NCBI GenBank assembly: GCA_018881555.1
Contig: JACAXG010000092.1
Location: 1,903,981 to 1,967,980, forward strand
DNA: 64,000 bases
Source of the DNA: Amblyornis subalaris
Taxonomy: Eukaryota; Chordata; Aves; Passeriformes; Ptilonorhynchidae
Direction of reading: 5' to 3'
The notes beneath the pieces are model-generated. The model did no database searches and was not told the DNA's origin. It saw nothing but the letters and a program-made list of their open reading frames with translations. Of the stretch, positions 23,407 through 36,639 are shown piece by piece. The position numbers were made by a program, and so were the translations under genes. Positions within the stretch are counted from its first letter, which is position 1, and each line of letters begins with the position of its first letter.

Positions 23407-25160
23407 TAACTGACAGACACTGTGCTACCCCTGTCCACAAATGCAGTCATTTTATCACTTTTTATATCTAATGGATTAAAGGGTAAAAGTGAAAACTGAG
23501 GCCTTCCTATTTGGCAGAAATTTCCAGAAATAAATACAAAAATTATCAGAGCAATATTTGCAACTGTCTGCAAATGTTGATGAAGAGAGCAAGCGGAACT
23601 GGTGCATGGAAAACAAAGGAGGAATGTATTAAATAGCAAAAAAAAACCCAAACAAGCACCACTGGTGCCATGCTTCCATGCTCTTTGGAGAAATAAGAAA
23701 GGGGAAAAAGGAGCCTATGAATTAGAAAAAGTAGTTTACAGTGGTTTTATTATAATGAATGTTTTAACTGAAGGGATTTGGATTAAATCGGTTGCAAAAA
23801 CAAGAAAGCAAATGAATTTGTGTTTCTTAAGAAAAATTACTGTCAATGTGTTTAACTCAACTGGAAGTACCTATAGCAGCTAATTTTTCTGAGCTTCCTC
23901 TTTAGCTAATAAGCACAAGGCAGCATTAAAAATTCCTGTCCTGCTTTAGACACCTGATTTATGATGAAATTATGACTCAGATATGATAGTCCATATTCAT
24001 CTCTGATGTCTGTAAAAGGAGATTAGTTTAAGAATAGTTGTCTACATCATGGTCAGATTGGGGGATTTGTTTTGCTTTGAAACATCACTCAATAGGGCAC
24101 TCCAGTAAGTTCTGCAGCTGATATTAAGGTTGTCCATCAGAGAAAGATTTAAGTATATGTGACTGCTATAATTTTATAATAGTTGTTCAGAGTTTGGGTT
24201 GAGTCCTCATGCAACTTTAAAAGCTTTGTTTTCATACATTCCAGTATGCCACCAATATGACCATTAGTAAAAGCTTTTAGTGCCACATGCTCTGAGGGCA
24301 GCACATGAAAGACAGCTATCACAAACTGACAGACAACATAACAGCTGTAAAAACAGATTGCCATGCTCAGGCAAATTCAGCAGTGACAAAATACTGCAAA
24401 CATTGGAAAATACAGGTTTTTAATGCCCTCTTGTTTGACATTTGTCTAACTCATGCCTTTAAAATATGGCTGTTTGGTACAGGAACATCCCAGGACATGC
24501 CTTATATTAGAGGAAAAAGTCAATCTCCACTGTGAGTGTTAGGAGCTGTAGTTTTATATGAAGACTAATAATCAATAGTGTGACATCATGCTAAGGAGAC
24601 CTAATTGTGCCTCCACTCACCCCTCCCCATCAACAGCTGATTTCTATAAAGAACCATAACTTGTTATAGCAGTGTCTTATTGGTTCATTGGGTAAATTCT
24701 AATGGTTTGAAAAGCTTCAAAGAAACAGTGTAGCTGATCATTGTTTGCTTAATTCACTAAGTAAATTAGAAGTTGAATTGACTTCATGATGAATAATTGA
24801 TTTCTCTAAATAGCTAACTGAGCACTGGAAGTAGTATGATAAATGAATGGAATGTACCACAGTAATTATGGCAGGCTCATTCACCTCCAAAATTCTTTCT
24901 TCATTTTTACTGCTTATTCTCTAAATTCTTTATTTTTCTACTTATAAATATCCCTATACTTAAAGCATATATTGCAATTTTTCTCACCACCACAAAATGA
25001 TAATGTGTGCAGTGGTTAAGCTGAAGGTAGGGGAATACTGTACATATCCATTACCATGAAAATTTTCATATATATGGGTAGCCCCTTATTTTATTTCACA
25101 ATTGTTTGTTCTATGAAATTGTTCAGCACAACACAATAAAAAATAATAGGTGTGGGATAC
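23407..25160. other. unique AT-rich non-genic DNA
   Basis: No gene or repeat family recognised in 1.75 kb. Two open frames of 93 and 106 codons near 23331-23883 lie on opposite strands. One overlaps the SINE tail and both look like chance. Confidence 0.55.
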
Positions 25161-26055
25161 TAAGTAAGTTTGCAGATGATACAAAATTGGGAGGAGCTGT
25201 TGACTCCCTCCAAGGCAGCGAGACCCTTCAGAGAGACCTGGACAAATCAGAGNGCTGGGCAATCACCAGCAACATGAAGTTTAACAAAGACAAGTGCTGG
25301 ATTCTGCACCTGAGATGGGGCAACCCTGGATGTAGGAACAGAATGGGCAATGAGATACTGGAAAGAAGCGCCACGGAAAGGGACCTGGGGGTCCTGGTCG
25401 ATGGCAAGTTGAACATGAGTCAGCAGTGCCCTGGCAGCCAGGAGGGCCAACCGTGTCCTGGGGGGCATCAGGCACAGCATNGCCAGCCGGGCAAGGGAGG
25501 GGATTGTCCCGCTCTGCTCGGCACTGGGGCAGCCTCACCTCGAGTGCTGGGGGCAGTTTTGGGTGCCACAATGTAAGAAAGACACTAAAGAGTCCCAAGG
25601 AGCGCCACGAGGATGGTGAAGGGCCTTGAGGGGAAGCTGTATGAACAGTGGCTGAGGTCACTTGGTCTGTTTGGCCTGGAGAAGAGGAGACTTGAAGGAA
25701 GACCTCATCGAAGTCTACAACTTCCTTGTGAGAGGAAGAGGAGGGGGAGGCACTGATCTCTTCTCTGTTGTGACCAGTGACAGCACCCAAGGGAATGGCC
25801 TGACGTTTTGTCAGGGCAGGTTTAGGTTGCATATTACAAAAAGATCCTTCACCTGGAGGGTGTTTGGGCACTGGAATAAGTTCCCCAGGGAAGGGGTCAC
25901 AGCACCAAGTCTGACAGAGTTCAAGAAGCATTTGGACAATACCCTCGGACCCATGGTGTGACTCTTGAGGTGTCCTGCCCAGGGCCAGGAGTTGTACTTG
26001 GATGATCTTTGTAGGTCTCTTCCAACTCAGAATATTCTGTGATTCTGTGATTCTT
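25161..26055 (+). mobile_element. 5'-truncated CR1 LINE, 3' 0.9 kb
   Basis: The element starts inside the RT domain at the FADDTKLGG catalytic block and runs to the CR1 tail. The tail reads GGATGATCTTTG, TAGGTCTCTTCCAACTCAG, then AATATTCTGTGATTCTGTG ATTCT. The 5' truncation is typical of target-primed reverse transcription that stopped early. Its tail matches both SINE copies in this window, so it represents the likely partner-LINE type (CR1-J/X-like; the subfamily name is not certain). There are frameshifts and two ambiguous bases; it is not active. Confidence 0.96.
25169..25961 (+). pseudogene. CR1 ORF2 remnant: RT catalytic box and C-terminal region
   Basis: The reverse transcriptase FADD box (25169-25180) is intact, followed by TKLGG. 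Next come QRDLDK, a [14 protein letters not shown] block and [19 protein letters not shown] frameshift after SQQC puts the next block (GGI-HSIASRAREG-type sequence) out of frame. The terminal part reads RRGDLKEDLIEVYNFL, RFRLHITKRSFTW, GHWNKFPRE and APSLTEFKKHLD up to a stop at 25961. The N-terminal endonuclease and most of the RT are absent because of 5' truncation. Its former role was reverse transcription of CR1 RNA; no function is expected now. Confidence 0.93.
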
Positions 26056-29017
26056 TGTGCTTTATGGTTTGTCTTCCTTTTAATTTTCATTCAAGAATAC
26101 AAGTAACTCTACAGTTACTTAATACTAAAAAGTGACCCTTTACATCTAAGAGTAATTAATTCAAAAGTCAGAAGTTTCTGCTTCTGCAGGGAGCTAGTCC
26201 TGAGAATTACGTTTCCACTATTTACAAGTTCTTTTTATTGCATATTCACATGGATTTTCACAATAGCTAGAATGACTTGTTATCTTGTCGTCCTTAGACT
26301 GTACTGGAAAAACACTTTATGAGCCATCCTCAGATATTGAAATCACTCTGCCTTTTACGTGGCAGGATATTTTATTTGCAAAGCATCTAGGAATATAGCA
26401 AAATCCATTCCAGAAGCAACATGAATTTAAGTACACAACAGTTTCGTGTTTTGTTTTGGAATTACACGTTTACAGTAACAGCATTTCAATAGCTTTATGG
26501 TGATCGAGAAATAGAAACTTAAGTCCTGTGACCTTGTCTTAGGGTCCTCTGGTTCCTCTACTGAGATTAGCATACACTTATATTGCTTTCCTAAACTTAC
26601 CACTAGTCTATATCTATAAAATAGAACACTTTAAAGACAATATTATTGGATAATTATAAATTTTAAAAAAAGTTTTCCTATACAGAATATATGACCTCAC
26701 CTGCTGTATAAGTGATTGACAAACTAATTTGCAAAATGTTGAGTGGTTTAACTTTGGATTTTATCCCAGGTAAATCCAGGTAAGTACAGGAAATATCCAG
26801 GCGGAATATCTTGTTGTTTAGCACCATAAATTGTCAGTGTGTTGACAACTCAAAACAACAGCTGAGAAAGTCTTGTTGTGGGGTTTTTCATCTCCATTAG
26901 GCAATCTGTTTGAAAGATTTTTATTGAAGTAATTTTCACTTTATTTTTCCTTCCATAATATCTTCCTTTTGATTAAACTTTCACATATTTCCTCTTTGTA
27001 CATGTTGTCTTATACCAGAAAATGTAGGGGAGATGCAACTTCTGCACTAACTTGTTTGGCTTTGAGTTACGTATTTTAAAGTTAAGTTTTTAGACTCTTT
27101 ACAGAAATGATTGGGGGCTTTTTATAGTTTTCTAGGAGTTCCATTCTTTTCCAATGTCTCGATGTAAGATTTTTTTCAAAATGTGATATTGTGGTGAACT
27201 TGAGATACATTTTCTTCACCTTTTAATCTTCAACTATAACTTTGTTGTCTTTTTTAATCATCTTTGCTAAGATTTTTAATTGAATATATTAATTTTATAC
27301 TAATTTTACTCAAATATAGTAGATGTTACATTTTCTCTTTGGAAAAAAGTGAAATAAAGGGTGAAACAAAAATAAGGTGGTAAAAAAATGGAGATTTGGA
27401 TGATTGTGGTGAAAAGGGAAAGGCAGAGTTAAGAGAAGNTATGGAAGACTCATAATGTGAAAAGTTTAGTAAAGAACAAGTAGTATTCACAGTTCACTAA
27501 TAAGAAAAAAAAATCAAGATCATATCTGAAAAAAGTTTACTTTTCCAAAGGAAAAAAATATTTTATTAAAAAAAATCAAAGTAATCTGATGGGTGAGAAT
27601 CTGCTGATCCCAAACCAAATGCTTTCTACAACAGAATAGCTGTTGTTTCATAAATAAATTGTCTGAAATTTTTTCAATCCTGGAGGCCAGATCATAATGC
27701 TCTAAAAAGTATTCTCTCACCTGGATGATGCCATTTCGGCTACAGAGCTGTCTCAAGCAGCACAGTGTGAATTGCTGTCAAAAGGACCATGATAAATTTT
27801 ACGATTTTAAGCAATGCCAGTATATTGGGATATCAAATGCAGCCACAATCTGAAAGATGTCTGAATAATAGACTAAAATTGCATGGCAGCCTTTTGTGGC
27901 AATTACTCTCGACAACACACTTGGCTGACAAGCCGAGATCTGTGGCAAGGTTTGCTGTTCCCTCCACCCTGCTTGCTGCACAAGTTCATCCGTGGACTGG
28001 GAAGTCCAGCTGTTTACTTTCCCGTTTGTCCACCATCAGCAGCTGGCATTTTTCTTCTTTCCTACTCAAGGAGACTTCACCTTATGCCTCTGGTTCTACT
28101 GATATGTTGCTTTTTTTTTTTTTTTAAATTTAGAGCAAGAAGAAAGAAACAAACAAAGCCCACAATTGAAAAGGAGCTCATCTCTAGGGTTTTAAAGTCA
28201 AACTTGGTACAGACCTAATAATACCAGTAAGCTTTCATTTACATGGAGCACAGTCACACCGACCAGACCTCTCACCTTCTGTTTGCTTTGCTATAAAAGC
28301 ATTCCTATGTGCTAGTTTGTATTAGCACAGTTTGTATTAGCTAGTTTGTATTAGCACAGTTCTTACAAGCAAGGATATGGTTTATTAAAACTGTAAATAT
28401 AGGAACTAACGATGGTAATACCACAGCCATGTTGAAATTGCTTGATTTACTTATAACATTTGAGTACTTGAATGAGGAAGAAGGGACTATGTGGAACATG
28501 GAATCAACAATCACATTCAAGTAAGAAAGGGTCAAAATTAATAATGATACAAGTGACACTTGGCTTTAAATTCATAAGCGAATTCGATTTATCTGAAGAA
28601 AATATCCAGCAAGACCCTGTATTCTAAGCCATTCTTGATATAAGACTGTGTTTGCATTTTCTTTCTTTCTGTGTGAAATTACTTTCTTCAAGCCTGCGTG
28701 TCTGAAGAATTATAGCACAATATTTTACATGTAATCTTAGAATTGAAGTCTGTAGTCCATATTTTACAAACTATTTTCGTATAAAAACCCTCTTATCCAA
28801 GGATTTGTTTCATAGGTCCAAGGTTATATATAAGTTACTACAATACAGATGCCTACCAAAGTCTGCAAATTAAAAATCCAAAGCCTATTTTAAAGCTCTC
28901 TGATCTTGTTTAATCAGCAGCATAAGAGTAGACAATTCCCTTGTGTGCTCCAGTTAACTGAACGTTATTGCTTAGATAAACAGTACACCTATTCTGATTA
29001 GGTTCATGTTTATTCAT
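26056..29017. other. unique AT-rich non-genic DNA
   Basis: No supported gene. Open frames of about 110 codons at 27789-28218 overlap in different frames and resemble nothing I know. A possible small exon (TTTTCCTATACAG acceptor near 26684, CCCAG|GTAAAT donor near 26769) has no other support. The short tandem duplication at 28312-28361 is listed separately. Confidence 0.55.
28312..28361. repeat. 29-bp partial tandem duplication
   Basis: The unit CTAGTTTGTATTAGCACAG plus TTTGTATTAG (28312-28340) is followed by a second copy of its first 21 bases (28341-28361). The unit itself holds an internal TTTGTATTAG direct repeat, which probably drove slippage. Confidence 0.85.
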
Positions 29018-29195
29018 TGAATCAAAGAAATAAGGGATGGAAAGACCTCTGAGGTCATCTTGTCCAATACCTTGTGGATGTAGGATTGTTCCCAATAGGA
29101 ATAGAAGTTTTGTACACTCCAGCTTTAACCAATTCAAATAATGTGGTTTCTGCCACTTCCAGTGAGACAGACTTAAGAGACTTAATCCCTTTTAA
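29018..29195 (-). mobile_element. old CR1 LINE 3' fragment
   Basis: On the plus strand it reads GAATCAAAGAAATAAGGGATG, then GAAAGACCTCTGAGGTCATC, TTGTCCAATACC, AGGATTGTTCCCAATAGGAA, CAGCTTTAACCAATTCAAAT and TTCTGCCACTTCC. This is the order found in older sauropsid CR1/L3-like 3' ends in reverse orientation. It is more diverged than the CR1 copies at 25 and 37 kb. The right border is uncertain. Confidence 0.75.
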
Positions 29196-32100
29196 CAGCC
29201 TTTAAAAAAAAATTAGTGATACTCAGTTTGTATTTGATTTTGAGTTTCTGGCTTTTACACAGAATATGGTTCAAGCAATGATCCATCTTCCACACAGTGA
29301 AAGCAGTGTTTTCAAGTAATGCTAGAACTTTATGAAAGCCTTATTTCTTAGTTGATGAAAAAAACAGCTTTATACAGCTATCTTCTGGTGGTTTTGATGT
29401 GTTAGTTTGTTTTGCTCTCTCATACATTCTTATAATTCTGAAATTTTTATTTCCATAAAGTTTCTTCTTCAGCTGTCTTGCTGAAAATTTTAATGGTAGC
29501 CTAGGGGTTTTCTGGGGGTGTGTGGACTTATTTTTTTGAGAGGGCAGAGGTGGAGCTATCGTGTTTACTTTGTGTTTAAAATATTTATATTATTATCCTT
29601 TTTGCTTCTTATCAAGAGAAGAAGACATTATAAGAAGCCTTTTTGAAACTCCTCAAAACTTGTCCCTGGTTGACTCTGCTTTGCTTTCATTGCTACAGAA
29701 TGTATTTTTAAGAGGGGGGGAAATATTCCACAAATTGGGCAGATGAGTTTATGTACATTTGAATAGGTTCCATCTGAAATATGGGTTTGCAAAACATACT
29801 CAAATTAACTTTGACTTCATAGCTGAAAGTTTATGTATCAGTATTTACAGATGGTTACAGGCTTTGTCAGGTGAAGAAAGGTGCTTGAGGGACTGCATAA
29901 AAATCCATTGCATCAGCAGTTTTCTGGGGCCTTATTCTATAGCCCTCTAGGTTTTGAGCACATACTATTTTATTCTTGTCTTGAAAACTGCGTGTCTTCC
30001 TCTAGGCACACAGCTCTTTGCCCTAACAGTCTCCTACATCAATTATATATCAACCCCTCCATGACCTTTACTTCTGAAGCAATTAGGAATGCTACAGAAA
30101 CCTAATGCCTCACAGAAACTCACGGGGAGGGGAAGTAAAATTAAATCACCAGACAACATGCCATATTTTTTAGCTTGTCCATATCCACAGATCTTAATCC
30201 TGTTTGTAAGCCTGGAATTCCATTCTTCTACCTCATGATCCAAAGTCCTATCCATCCTCAGCTGGTACTGGCAAGCCATCATTTAGTAAAAGAGCAACCT
30301 GAGAGATTAGTTTGGACTTCTGTCTTGTTAATGTGTAGGGCTTTGGGACTAGAANGCTAGGGAGTGCTTTAATACTTAACACTTGTGCCACTGTATAGTA
30401 GCTGAATGAACAATTATATTAGTATCTGAGTGTCTTCTCAGAAATCAACTTGGTACATATCTATCAAAACAGATGATATACCACCTTTTGTTACTTCTAC
30501 ATATGCCATGATTTTTTAAAACACCTCTCCCTTCCTACTGGGGTAGATCTGTATGATAAATCTCAGCCTGTGTGATTCAATAAATACATTTATGAGGGGT
30601 GAATTTTTATATAAAATCTTATCAGCTCAATGCCTTTTACTGAGGTGACTTAGCTTGTGTGTATATTTAGCACTATAAATAAATTAAGTGCATAGATATA
30701 AATGAGAAATGAAAAAGAAAAATCAAACTGTTTGCCTTTAGAAGAATAGCATAATCCCTTGCTCCCAAAAATCAATTTTTATGGAGTTTTCATTTTGATA
30801 CAATAAGGTCAGTTAGACATAATAATCTTTAGCTTCCAACTCACTAGTATCTGCAGCAGTGAAATAAAACCTGCAAGCTCTCATTTTATGCAGGAGGTGA
30901 AACTGAATTACCATAATGGTGCCTCGAGGTCTAAATGCTTTGAATTGAACACCAAGAACTGCATTGGTGGATCAATTGACAGGATTTCTTGGGAATCCAT
31001 CTCTTTTACAGCGACAATCCTTGTATTTTAGGATGGTGGTGGGGAAGCTGGCTGCTCCTTAGGCGGCAGCCATATTTCCAACAGTGTCCTAAACCAGAGC
31101 CTGTGCAGCATGAGTGCAATTCAAGAATGTTTGTCAGGGCATGGGTGGAATACAGGTGTGAAGAGGAAGGTCCTACCTGAACAGTCATCAGTGTTACTAC
31201 CTTAATATTGGCCTAACCCAGTGGTGGTGGTTACTTAGAATCGATAAACTGCTCTTAAATAGGTCTCCATGGACAGCCTTCCTCTCCCTTACCTGTATCT
31301 CCTTATCTTAGGATAATCCAAATGTGGTCCCACATTACTCAGCAAGGACAAACAGTTAAATAATTTCTCTCCTGTCTGGTCAGGGTACCTGTGCTTCTGG
31401 TAGCCAGAGAGACAGAAAGACATCCTCATAGAGATTTTTCTGCCAAAGGGGCCTTCATTACTGGAACATGATGATGTATAATGGCCCAGGAGCTCTTGAC
31501 CTTGACTATCCAGTGCTGAGTACCACCTGGAAACAAGTCTCAAGCAGTAAAACATGGTTGGATTCTTTTAAAAAGCAAACTGCACTGAGGTTTACCATCA
31601 CTTGAGTTCTGTTACAATAAAGGAAAGAAAAAAAGCTGCAGTCCATTATTAAAATATAGTTAAAAATAACTGAGGATGAAGACTAAAGGCTGAATCAGGT
31701 ACTCTGTAGCTGGGGTTTCATCAGTCTGTTCTAGTTCCTTAGTGGCAGGCATTTTGAAAGAGTCTATAAAATAGAATCCATTTGTTTTTCTTTTAACATT
31801 CACTGTGTCCTTAGTTTTCTTACATTGGTTACACCAGTTGTACTCTGTGTACTTCAATATTGTGTGATTAAATAGAATAGTATCATGTGCATCCATATTG
31901 AATTTTGGAGAAAATAATTTTTGCCTAATGCAGCCTACAAAGAAATCAAGTGGAAAAAAATGCAATAAAATGTCAGAAGACACAAGCTGGAGAACACAAT
32001 GACTACTCTTGCCTAGACTCCATAGCTTTTATTCAGCTGAGAAAATAGGTGTAGGTGTGTAGTATGTGCAGATCCTTCAATAAGGATAAAGGCTGCAAAA

Positions 32101-34535
32101 CTAACATTAACACAAAGAAAGAAAAATTAATTAGTCCTATGAAATCCAGAGATTTACTTTGAGAAAGGAAAACTAATACAAAAACATAGTTATGGAATAC
32201 ATTAACAAAAGCAAATACAGTTATGAACAGGAAACAGATTATATACAGTCATAAATAAGCACTAGACAAGAGGAACTGGGACACTCAGCAGTATATTCTC
32301 CTAGAAGATAAGGCAAATTAACTTGCAGTAAATTCCCCCCAAATGCACAGCTTCGTAAGAAAAAAAAATCCTTTTAATGGAGTTGAATGGTACCACATTA
32401 AGAAAAATGGGGAGACAGCAAATTAATTTGGTCCTGTCTGCCATGAGGCAATGGATTAAATACGACAGTGAGAATGCAGAATATAAGGAACCTACCCAAC
32501 TAGTGGAACTTACTCCCTACAGTTTCTAAGGGGGAAAAAAAAAAAAGCTTCATGCTGTTTCTGCCAGCATTTGTGCAAAAACACTTCCAGTAACAGTAAA
32601 CTGGCAATGCAAATGAAGAAAAAATTAATATGCTGCTGTACTATAAAAACTTCGTTTTTATTTTTTAAAATGTGAGGCATCACAAGCTTATGTACATCAG
32701 CTGACAATGAACGGAAAAGTAATAGATAAGTTACAGGAGGAAGGAAAAAGATCAAAAAGCCTAGCCTTGGATTGAGAGTGAAATAAGTGGTTATTTTAAG
32801 GCAGCTGTATGAGAGGCTATTAACACTTCTCCTCCACTAAGTTTTGCTGTATTCATGCATAAAGTAGAGCATGAACAGCAGACTAACATTATAACAAACT
32901 AATAAAATTACTGCTTTTGAAAGCAGATCCTGGCACATTAAGTAATCTCCTTTTTTCTAATGATACTTGTCACTTCAGGGATTTTCTGATTAGTATAAGG
33001 AAACAACTTTTAAAATCCATTCCTATTCGTGGTTCTTCTAGATGTAGTACTTCAAGAATTGGACAAATGGGGCAGTCATCTTCTGTAGATTACATTTTTC
33101 ACTGCAGACATGAAAAAATACCATTGACATAATGTAATTGACCTTCTCAAGGTTTGTATTGCTGATTCCTTGCGGGGGTCAGCACTAATACAACATCTGA
33201 ATATTCAATCCAAAATGTTTTTACCTCCTTTATTTTGGCAATGCTTAGATTTAGTAAGGTGCCTACAATTTTTCTTCTGCTCATATGCTAGTACTCCCTG
33301 ATGCTATGATCAGAGTATCACTGAACTGACTTCCTGGAGCCCCAGTCCTCTTAGTAGACAGCAATAATGATCCTGCCCACCAGACAATACTGCTTTAAGA
33401 TGCTTTGTTACATTGGGAGTGCAATATTATTATTGTCCGTGTACTGATTGATCACCAAAACTCTGGTGGTATCCTGTAATATCCTGCACCTAACCAGAAG
33501 TGATAATAGTTCCTAAAGCTGAAATCCAGCTGATCTGCATTCCTCCAAATCTGTATTTTTGTGATCACTGTTCTGAATTACATTGTTCTCTTGAACTGTG
33601 CAGAGACTCTAACTAGTAAATCTGTCCAATGGTAACAGGGGTCTGACTCAAGTTACTGAATTTAAATCCAAATGCTGATCAGTTTCTAAATTTGGCCTCT
33701 TATACCAATTTCAAAACTGGTATTTTATTTCAGTTGCATTAACTTTCAGGTGGTGTAACACTGAAAATATCAAAGGAACTGCTCTTCCTTTACATCGGTA
33801 GGAGGGAAGAGATCACTGCCATCTACTCTTGCTTTTTAGAGTATGCTATTTGCTTTTTTAAGACCATCTACTTAGTCTATATTTCCAGCTATAATGTTTT
33901 ATCCTTTACTGAGCAATTCGAAGTGTTAACATTGAAAATATGCTTTAAACACAAAGGTACATTTAACAAAGCTCAGTATGACTTTCCCCTGGCATGAAGT
34001 TAATTTTTCATCACTTAAGAGTATATCTTCTTGAATAGTAAAAGCAGATAATGCCTTGATGTTTAAGGATGTTCCTGAAGAGCTAGAATAGAGTATCTTG
34101 AAGTGGCTTTATTGCTCTGAAATGTCTGTGATTTAGATAATTTCCAAGGCATTTCAAAGCAAACAAGTAAGAAAACTCTACTCCTGAATCATTCGGTTTG
34201 AATCCAAGCTTCTTTGAAAACTAGACATGAAGTGATACTCAGTGGTTTACATCAGATAACTGAAATGGGCACTGTTTAACACAGAACAGAGAAGGCAACT
34301 TGCTAAACCTGTGAGGTGGGATGATGCAAGGGTTCCAATCTGCATGTGAGGTTTTTCATTTATGTCAGCTCTCTGACGCTGTAGAGTCCTACCCATGCCT
34401 AGCTTGCTCCTTCCTCTGGTTGCTCCTTCCAGCCCTTTTTTGTTGTACTATGGATTGAGAAAGAGGTGCAGACCCTACTCAGAGAGTTACTTGTTCTCCT
34501 GGACAATTCAGAGGTGCTTACAAACTTAAGGCCAT
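29196..34535. other. long unique AT-rich stretch without genes
   Basis: No gene, RNA or repeat family recognised in over 5 kb. The open frames here are all under 110 codons, overlap each other, and lack splice or domain support. Confidence 0.55.
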
Positions 34536-34862
34536 CATGGGAGATGCAGTCAGTACCAGCAGACCCTGCAGCCAGCACCTGCCTGGGCCCATGCGCTATG
34601 CTCATCCCAGCTAGGCGTCACGGTGGCATCCAGGCTGTGGATGCCAGGAGGACGATGAGCAAGGGGGAGCTGGGAGAGGCCCTGGCAGGACCCTCCCCTC
34701 ATGCCCAGGAGCCACCACAGAGTCCTGGGCCTCCCTGCCTTGACCTCTCAGCCCACCCCAGTACCCATCTCCAGCCCTATCCCCATTTCCTCACCAGGAA
34801 GGCAGGAAGGGGAAGACACAACCCCACCAGCCTGCAGGTACCCACTGGCCCCATCAGGTGTT
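34536..34862. other. isolated GC-rich segment of unknown origin
   Basis: About 330 bp is clearly richer in C and G than everything around it. It contains runs such as GCCTGGGCCCATGCGC, GGGGGAGCTGGGAGAGGCCC and CTCCAGCCCTATCCCC. A 143-codon plus frame crosses it, but its residues (many P, S, H, Q) reflect composition and no domain is visible. CpG is sparse, so it does not look like a typical CpG island. It may be an unrecognised repeat, a lost minisatellite or an enhancer-like island. Confidence 0.5.
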
Positions 34863-35889
34863 TTGAAACATGTAGTACAGTCCTACAACAACTTTAACAG
34901 CTGCCTTGTGTATAAGACTGGTTTACAGAACTTATAGCTCTCTTCCATACATAAAGTAGTAAATAACCAAATGTCTTCAGTAATGGAAAATTCTTTTCCT
35001 ACAAATGCTTTGACTAAAGTTATCACTGCTATTTTCTTTATAGTTTTTTATTTTCTTGTTTGATCTGTGGAGCTGACTTTAAATGCTGTTATCATTTAGT
35101 CCATAACTTCTTCAGTTTAAATTACATGTTCTGCATCTCAGTATAGATTGTAATACAGACATTCAGTCTATCTGTTTTCTCAGTTTATTAATCAGCTCAG
35201 AGTGACCTTTCAAAGGTATCCTGGAATCCCAAAAATCCAACAATGCCCTGAGAGACAAAAACAGCTCTATAGCCAGGTGATATGTTCTCCCTAGGCCACT
35301 GGGATTACTCACTTTCTTATAATTAAGCTTATGCTTAAATGCTTTGTTAGTGTAGAATATATCTTCCACATTCCTCTTGCTTACTTTTCTTTGGTAATTA
35401 ATGATTCCTACTTTTACTAAAAAACTCTTTCTTTGACAGTTTTCCAGAAAAAAAATCTTTTCTGTGGGAAATCCTTACCTTTGGACTTAGATATTTTTAT
35501 TGAAGTAAACAGCTTTTTCTAGACATTTCTGGCAGGAAAGACCATAACGACTTGTTTAAGAATACTCAAAGATGAAGAAAAGTGTAAGGGGAGCAAACAC
35601 AGGTTTGTTGTTCAGAATACAGAGTAATCCTCCTGCTTTATGAAATAGGAAGTAAATCTGATAAGAATATAAAATCGTCAGGCATTCTTTTATCCCCAGT
35701 GCTCTTCAAACAGCAATAAAGGAATAGAAAACAGCCGTGCTGTTTCTCAAGAATGCTTTCTATTTAAATGTACAATAGCTTGCTGAGTAACTCTGTCATA
35801 GTTAGAAGATTGCAGATGAACAGTTTTGAGAGAAACAAAACCACTTAGCTAATACTCTTTTCAATAAAGATGTATTTAGCAACAGCTGA
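34863..35889. other. unique AT-rich non-genic DNA
   Basis: No gene or repeat family recognised up to the approximate 5' edge of the large CR1 element. Confidence 0.5.
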
Positions 35890-36059
35890 GAGACGCACCA
35901 GGAACCCACCAGGATCCTGCAGTCTGAGCCAGTGAGGCTGACATGAGGGCATGGCCAGAGCCACCACAGCAGATTTAAATGGCTTCAGCAAGCACAAGCC
36001 ACCCGGAGTGCATCAAACAGGGCAGGCCCAATCACGGTAGTTTGGGCTCCCAACGTTAT

Positions 36060-36581
36060 GGATATGACATGCCATAGAGCTCATTCCCCAGCAGGTGTTG
36101 AACTCACTGCAGCAAGGTCCGTGTTGAGGAGTTATGTCAACAGGTCAAGGAGTTGCACGAGGAAACAGGTTGGTCGCATAGCATTCATGAGGATGATAAA
36201 GAAAACGGATATTCTTAGAGGCCTCATAAACACAAGAGTCTCAACCTCTATATGCAGGGCTCTGCACTGCGTCTCACAAGAAGTCAGAAATCAATAAAAG
36301 AGGAAGACTGGAAACTTTTCACTCTCTGTACAAGGAGGGAAACTATTCCTCATGAAGACTTGACATTAACAGGTTTAGTGCCCTCCAAGCCCAGGAGGGG
36401 ATGCTTGAAGGCTTCAAGTCAAACAACTGAGTCAACAGACCCTGAGCTACACAGGATCACCCAGAAGAAGTGGCAAGCGATTGTAGTGGGTAACTCTNTA
36501 CTGGAGGGGACAGAGGCATTCATCTTCCAACCCAACCAGAAATCCAGAGAAGTTTTTTCCTGCCAGAGACTGGGTAGTTGA
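36060..36581 (+). pseudogene. CR1 ORF1 remnant (coiled-coil and esterase-like part)
   Basis: Near 36140-36205 the frame gives a charged stretch like the CR1 ORF1 coiled coil (QVKELHEETG, then HSIHEDDK). Around 36483-36540 it reads VVGNS, an ambiguous residue, LEGTEAFIFQP. This matches the start of the ORF1 esterase-like (SGNH) domain, where a GDS motif is usual; here it is GNS. CR1 ORF1 proteins bind element RNA and carry this esterase-like fold. The reading frame changes between blocks and stops occur, so it is dead. Confidence 0.75.
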
Positions 36582-36639
36582 ATAAAGAACTCCTGTCATT
36601 ACTCAAGTGTAAGTGGAGGAAATACACAGGAGATGGAAG

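Noticed and set aside
25281..26090. 269-codon minus-strand open frame, the longest in the window
   Set aside because: It is antisense to the CR1 fragment at 25161-26055 and has no independent support.
26685..26783. Small exon between TTTTCCTATACAG and two candidate donors (CCCAG|GTAAAT, TCCAG|GTAAGT)
   Set aside because: Short, AT-rich, with stops in the frames I read and no supporting neighbour; such pairs arise often by chance.
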